A DNA stretch of 17,559 bases. Origin: Candidatus Bathyarchaeota archaeon (GTDB taxonomy: Archaea; Thermoproteota; Bathyarchaeia; TCS64). The notes beneath the pieces were generated by a model. That model was not told where the DNA came from. It saw only the letters and a program-made list of their open reading frames with translations, and did no database searches. Made by a program: the position numbers and the translations under genes. Below, piece by piece: positions 14,457-17,559 of the stretch. The DNA lies in contig JAOZIG010000506.1 of assembly GCA_026014515.1 (NCBI GenBank), positions 1 through 17,559 on the forward strand. The letters run 5' to 3'. Within the stretch, counting starts at the first letter, position 1, and each line of letters opens with the position of its first letter.

Positions 14457-14538
14457 AGCATCGGCATGCTGTTGGAGTCTCCCTGAAAATATGACAATCA
14501 TATGATTGCCATTGTTTTTCCTTCCAAACAGGGAGACT
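14457..14538 (+). promoter_or_regulatory. Nested inverted repeats in the spacer before the metallo-beta-lactamase gene
   Basis: Three elements sit in the 184-nt spacer 14379-14562. (1) Hairpin AGCAT-CGGC-ATGCT at 14457-14470. (2) A perfect 10-bp inverted repeat, AGTCTCCCTG at 14476-14485 with CAGGGAGACT at 14529-14538. (3) Inside that, a palindrome at 14491-14512 whose 14-nt core CAATCATATGATTG is perfect. As RNA, elements 2 and 3 would fold into a two-stage stem ending 24 nt before the ATG. This could be a 5' leader regulatory element, a small RNA, or the remnant of a tiny inverted-repeat element. No known riboswitch or tRNA is recognised. Confidence 0.45.
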
Positions 14539-14562
14539 AATGCTTAGACCCCATAATCAATC

Positions 14563-15444
14563 ATGAAGAGCCCTTATACATGGTTCAAATACTACTCAAG
14601 GTTGATGATATTCGGATTAAACAGCCGTCAACTCCTGATGGCGGGAGTATTACTTGTTGTAATTGGTGGAGCATTCATATTGTATCGCCCCGTAGAGGAG
14701 CCGGCTTCAGGTTATCTTCAACTACAGCCAACAACGGGCTCACTGACTGTTCTTTTCGATAATTATCTCTATGACTCAAATTGCGGAACCGAATGGGGAT
14801 ACAGTTGTCTCATTGAAACCCCGGAAACAACCATATTGTTTGATACTGGAGGAGACCCAGAGGTGCTAGCCCATAACATAGAGGCATTAGATGTTGATGT
14901 ACATGAGATTGACTGTATTGTTTTGAGCCATGAGCACTGGGACCACATAGGAGGACTGGAGGTTATACTTGGTGAAAAACCGAATATCCCAGTCTATGTA
15001 CCCGGTGATTTCCCCTATCATATTATGAGCAGCATCAGATCCATGGGCGGAGAATGTGTTGAGTTTGGGAACGCGACAAAGATAACAGAAAGCATAGCGG
15101 TCACAAACACACTAAATGGTCCACCAGTGGAACACTCGTTAATCATCAAGACAAGTGAGGGCATCATACTTGTAACGGGATGCAGCCACCCCGGTGTTCA
15201 GAACCTAGCTAGAAACGCATATGAGTTAACCGAGGATAATATCCAGTTTGTTATCGGTGGGTATCATCTGGGTAGTGCCACCGATTATATGCTTGATAGT
15301 ATCTGTGATGAACTGGATGAACTCGGTGTTGAGCGTGTATCTGCTACGCATTGTACTGGGGATGATTCTATCCAGTACTTTAGGGATAGATACGGAGAGA
15401 ATTTCATCGAGTCAGGAGCTGGTTTCCGCTATGAGTTCGTCTAA
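14563..15444 (+). CDS. Membrane-anchored metallo-beta-lactamase-fold hydrolase (COG1237-like)
   Basis: 293 aa. Hydrophobic residues about 24-41 form a signal anchor, so the catalytic domain probably faces outside. The MBL motif HEHWDH is at 123-128 (H123, H125, D127, H128), with further metal ligands at H209 ('GCSHPG'), H235 ('GGYHLG') and H263 ('THCTG'). The 'GCSHPGV' and 'GGYHLG' pattern resembles COG1237, which includes an enzyme of methanopterin-type biosynthesis, but an anchored form need not share that role. ATG 14563 lacks an SD; a second ATG at 14605 follows AAGGT and would still include the anchor. It is preceded by the nested repeats at 14457-14538. Its end overlaps the convergent regulator by 33 nt. 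Confidence 0.85.
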   Translation: MKSPYTWFKYYSRLMIFGLNSRQLLMAGVLLVVIGGAFILYRPVEEPASGYLQLQPTTGSLTVLFDNYLYDSNCGTEWGYSCLIETPETTILFDTGGDPEVLAHNIEALDVDVHEIDCIVLSHEHWDHIGGLEVILGEKPNIPVYVPGDFPYHIMSSIRSMGGECVEFGNATKITESIAVTNTLNGPPVEHSLIIKTSEGIILVTGCSHPGVQNLARNAYELTEDNIQFVIGGYHLGSATDYMLDSICDELDELGVERVSATHCTGDDSIQYFRDRYGENFIESGAGFRYEFV

Positions 15445-16209
15445 GGATCTTGGGTTAGCGTTTTTCCATAGCTGTTCGTAGAGGTCTGTTGCCCACTTCA
15501 ACACTGTTGGGTCTTCTGATACGAAGCCTCGGTAATCAATGCGCCCATCATTGGCGGGGAAACAGATTCCAGCGACTTGTTTCTCGCTTAGGGACATGAA
15601 TAATGGCACTTTTTTCAGGGTATGGATTGAGAAGTTATTATTGATTACGGCTTCTCTGATGACTGGCCCTCTGTCGAACTCTGGTGGGATCACGATGTCT
15701 ACTGGTTCTATGAGTTTTCCTTTGATTCCTCTTTCCAGTGCCTCGTTCCATGCGGGTATGATTGTGATGATATATCGGTCTGTGATCCTCCAGACATACT
15801 CCTCGGCTTCCCTTATCATCTGGTCTATGAGATGGAAGATAACCATCACATCATCAACGTATCTGCTGTTCTCCAGTTCACCAATACGTGAGACAAACTC
15901 GGTTGGAAGCAGTGAGAGATCGTGGTTCTGGAAGTAATCATTGTGACTGGAGATAAACTTGAAGCCTGTCATCTGTTTCAGAGCTAATTCCCCGTAACCA
16001 GTCAAGCTATGGCTTCCATCAGGGTTCTTAACGCTGAGCCCAATCTCACCGAGCCTAGAAAGATGTCTGCTGGTTTCTTGTGTGGTTAGGTCTAGTTCTT
16101 TGCTGAGGGCGGTTACTGTGAGACTCTCGTTTTGGAGTGTTCTGATTATTCGTAGCCGGTCCTCGTTGCTGAACTCGAAGAATAAGTCACAGAGATCACC
16201 TAGAGACAT
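15412..16209 (-). CDS. HTH-FilR1-type (ArsR-like) transcriptional regulator
   Basis: 265 aa. A winged-HTH at about 8-70 ('SNEDRLRIIRTLQ', 'TVTALSKELDLTTQETSRHLSRL', 'LTGYGELALKQM') is followed by a C-terminal domain of the FilR1/DUF1724 type (about 130-255; for example 'VDIVIPPEF' and 'VPLFMSLSEKQVAGICFP'), a layout almost confined to archaea. In methanogens FilR1 responds to carboxyl acyl-homoserine-lactone signals; the ligand here is unknown. The minus-strand TATA-like ATTAATATC (16233-16241) is centred about 27 nt before the ATG, which suggests a leaderless mRNA. It is convergent with the MBL gene and divergent from a small unknown gene, either of which could be a target. Confidence 0.88.
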   Translation of the reverse strand: MSLGDLCDLFFEFSNEDRLRIIRTLQNESLTVTALSKELDLTTQETSRHLSRLGEIGLSVKNPDGSHSLTGYGELALKQMTGFKFISSHNDYFQNHDLSLLPTEFVSRIGELENSRYVDDVMVIFHLIDQMIREAEEYVWRITDRYIITIIPAWNEALERGIKGKLIEPVDIVIPPEFDRGPVIREAVINNNFSIHTLKKVPLFMSLSEKQVAGICFPANDGRIDYRGFVSEDPTVLKWATDLYEQLWKNANPRSLDELIAETSS

Positions 16210-16308
16210 ATAATCACTATTTTTCCATCACCGATATTAATGTCCCTACACCGCTCATGCAAGCACGTTATAGAGAAAAAGCGGTATAGTGTTCTCAAGG
16301 GGATATTG

Positions 16309-16536
16309 ATGCATAGCTTCTCGGTTCAGATGAGCAATACTACGAGTATATCGGGTCTTATGGTGGATAGGAAAAAGGATGGAGTGTTTCTTGAGGGAGA
16401 GCTTGGGCTCATTGAGGAGATCGAGTTGATCGAGGAGCGTGTGTTGATGATTAAGGGAGTGAATGGCACTATACGTATTGACTTATCGAAAGAAGAGCTG
16501 CTACATGCGTTGCATCCTCAAACTAGTAGCGGGTAA
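16309..16536 (+). CDS. Small protein, unknown
   Basis: 75 aa, not recognised. It has strand-helix character with a hydrophobic core ('GVFLEGELGLIEEIELIEERV', then 'VNGTIRIDLSKEELLHAL') and no membrane segment. I chose ATG 16309 because AAGGGG lies 6-7 nt upstream and TTATAG (16268-16273) sits at promoter distance. The frame is open back to an ATG at 16240, but that start would lie within the divergent regulator's TATA box. The C-terminal pattern resembles a short beta-hairpin plus helix domain. Expression is plausible but unproven. Confidence 0.6.
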   Translation: MHSFSVQMSNTTSISGLMVDRKKDGVFLEGELGLIEEIELIEERVLMIKGVNGTIRIDLSKEELLHALHPQTSSG

Positions 16537-16614
16537 AGAGGAATATTGCGAATGCATGATTAATCTTGAATACCTCTTAAACGATTCATACTGTATATAC
16601 CGGTGGCGTAAAAG

Positions 16615-17559
16615 TTGAGCACAGTTACAGAGACAGCTATTAAAACGACGAAAAAATCGAGTAGGTTTGAGTTCATTGATTTTGCACGTGGAATCATCAT
16701 GATCATTATGGCGTGGGACCATGTATCCGGGTTCTGGAACCAGTACCATCACGGCAGTGAGGGAATATTGGGCAGAGCCCCCCCATTCATCAACACCACA
16801 TGGTTTCTGCTACGTTTCGTGAGTCACTACTGTGCCCCTACATTCGTATTCCTAGCTGGGACAGTACTCGCGATATCAACAATCAGGCGACTACGAAAAG
16901 GCGAAACAGAATGGAGCGTCACAATGCACCTAATCAAGAGAGGAATTGTACTTCTATTCTTTGAGGCTATGTTCGTTTCACCTGCTTTCAGTTTACCTTG
17001 GACATATTTCGGTGTGATCGCATGCATAGGAACCTGTATAATCATATTCAGTGTAGCGCGTAAGCTACCCACCAAGCTGATACTGGTTGCAGGAGTCTTA
17101 ATTGTCTTGAACCATAGCTTCCTCGACCTCAGCTTCATCACTAGTAGAGCTAACTGGGCGTGGTACCTGAAAACGATACTTCATACGCCGAACTTTGAGC
17201 GTTGGCCATACTTTGCCCTCTACCCAATTATCCCATGGATTGGTGTAATGGGCATTGGCTGGGCTTTTGGTAATTATATTGAACCCAAGACTACTGATGA
17301 GCTACGCAAACTCAGAAACCCATTAATAATGACTGGAATTGCGTCAATAATAGCTTTCATACTTGTACGCTACTTCAACGGATACGGTAACCTGATCCCA
17401 AGAGCGGGAAACACGTTAGTTGACTGGCTCTATGTCAGCAAGTATCCACCAAGCGTAGCCTTCCTACTATGGACCCTTGGATTCATGTGTCTGATGCTCG
17501 CAACAGGTATAGTGCTTGAGGAAAGAGGACTGCTGGACAACAGGATAGTTGCAGCGGTT
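16615..17559 (+). CDS. DUF1624/HGSNAT-like multi-spanning membrane acyltransferase (3' truncated by window)
   Basis: 315 codons are open to the window edge without a stop, so the gene is partial. The N-terminus 'SRFEFIDFARGIIMIIMAWDHV' is characteristic of DUF1624 and the heparan-alpha-glucosaminide N-acetyltransferase catalytic domain, with 'GFWNQY' just after it. At least seven hydrophobic segments follow (for example 'APTFVFLAGTVLAIS', 'GIVLLFFEAMFVSP' and 'WPYFALYPIIPWIGVMGIGWAFG'). Such proteins move acyl groups onto sugars or other substrates across a membrane; the substrate is unknown. The TTG start has GGTGG at 16602-16606, and the conserved N-terminal motif begins about 17 residues later, so no other start fits. 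TATATA at 16594-16599 or TTAAAC further up could be the promoter. Confidence 0.88.
   Translation, partial: MSTVTETAIKTTKKSSRFEFIDFARGIIMIIMAWDHVSGFWNQYHHGSEGILGRAPPFINTTWFLLRFVSHYCAPTFVFLAGTVLAISTIRRLRKGETEWSVTMHLIKRGIVLLFFEAMFVSPAFSLPWTYFGVIACIGTCIIIFSVARKLPTKLILVAGVLIVLNHSFLDLSFITSRANWAWYLKTILHTPNFERWPYFALYPIIPWIGVMGIGWAFGNYIEPKTTDELRKLRNPLIMTGIASIIAFILVRYFNGYGNLIPRAGNTLVDWLYVSKYPPSVAFLLWTLGFMCLMLATGIVLEERGLLDNRIVAAV

Noticed and set aside
14491..14512. Palindrome considered as a TGTG-N5-GCAC type operator or C/D box RNA
   Set aside because: It lacks the TGTG/GCAC core and has no clear C and D boxes; kept only as part of the nested repeat.
14582..14593. T-arm-like GGTTCAAATAC suggesting a tRNA
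   Set aside because: No D-arm, anticodon arm or acceptor stem pairs with it, and it lies inside the MBL coding start.
16240..16308. Longer form of the small unknown protein
   Set aside because: The ATG overlaps the TATA box of the FilR1 regulator; the ATG at 16309 has an AAGGGG site.
1..17559. CRISPR array, transposase, rRNA, tRNA or nitrogenase structural genes
   Set aside because: Looked for on both strands; no regularly spaced direct repeats, DDE motif, RNA gene signature or NifDK/NifH-like frame was seen. The Nif resemblance is limited to the NifX fold.

Overview
The window looks archaeal. The gene at 10213-12015 is a eukaryotic-type topoisomerase IB. There is also a tungsten/molybdenum aldehyde:ferredoxin oxidoreductase (AOR), an HTH-FilR1-type regulator typical of archaea, TATA boxes centred about 27 nt upstream of start codons (apparent leaderless mRNAs), frequent TTG starts and few Shine-Dalgarno (SD) sites. 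Topoisomerase IB in archaea points to Thaumarchaeota-related or Asgard lineages. The moderate GC content and this gene mix suggest an Asgard (Thorarchaeota-like) or TACK archaeon, but this is inference and no rRNA is present.

Layout. 51-659 (minus) is an AT-rich gene for a small membrane-anchored protein with a PepSY-like end. 823-4128 (plus) is a tight five-gene operon: Mrp/NBP35 ATPase, two NifX/NifB-fold proteins, and two MinD-like ATPases each carrying an inserted 2[4Fe-4S] ferredoxin domain. It converges with a two-gene minus-strand operon (4117-4832: a third NifX-fold protein and a Gly/Arg/Trp-rich coiled-coil protein). That operon is divergent from a DUF134 HTH regulator (4928-5245). 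Four copies of a TGTG-N5-GCAC operator lie at the two promoters of this locus (one at 767-782, three at 4849-4918). The natural reading is one iron-sulfur/metal-cofactor module controlled by its own DUF134 protein.

5279-9831 is metabolic: a PLP enzyme of the ACC deaminase/D-cysteine desulfhydrase family, an HpcH/HpaI aldolase, a half-size EamA transporter, the AOR (with a His in place of the third cluster Cys), and a divergent MoaD-type sulfur carrier. 9828-13069 holds a small membrane protein, topoisomerase IB and a membrane-anchored protein of unknown role. 13125-16536 is signalling and regulatory: a GAF protein without an output domain, a structured leader region, a membrane-anchored metallo-beta-lactamase-fold protein, an HTH-FilR1 regulator and a small unknown protein. 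A DUF1624/HGSNAT-like membrane acyltransferase runs off the right end.

Two whole-window patterns stand out. All five convergent gene pairs overlap at their 3' ends, three of them by a reciprocal 4-nt stop-codon overlap. Several genes also switch abruptly between A/C-ending and G/T-ending codons along their length. No rRNA, tRNA, CRISPR array, transposase or origin was seen, and no gene-free stretch exceeds 300 nt.
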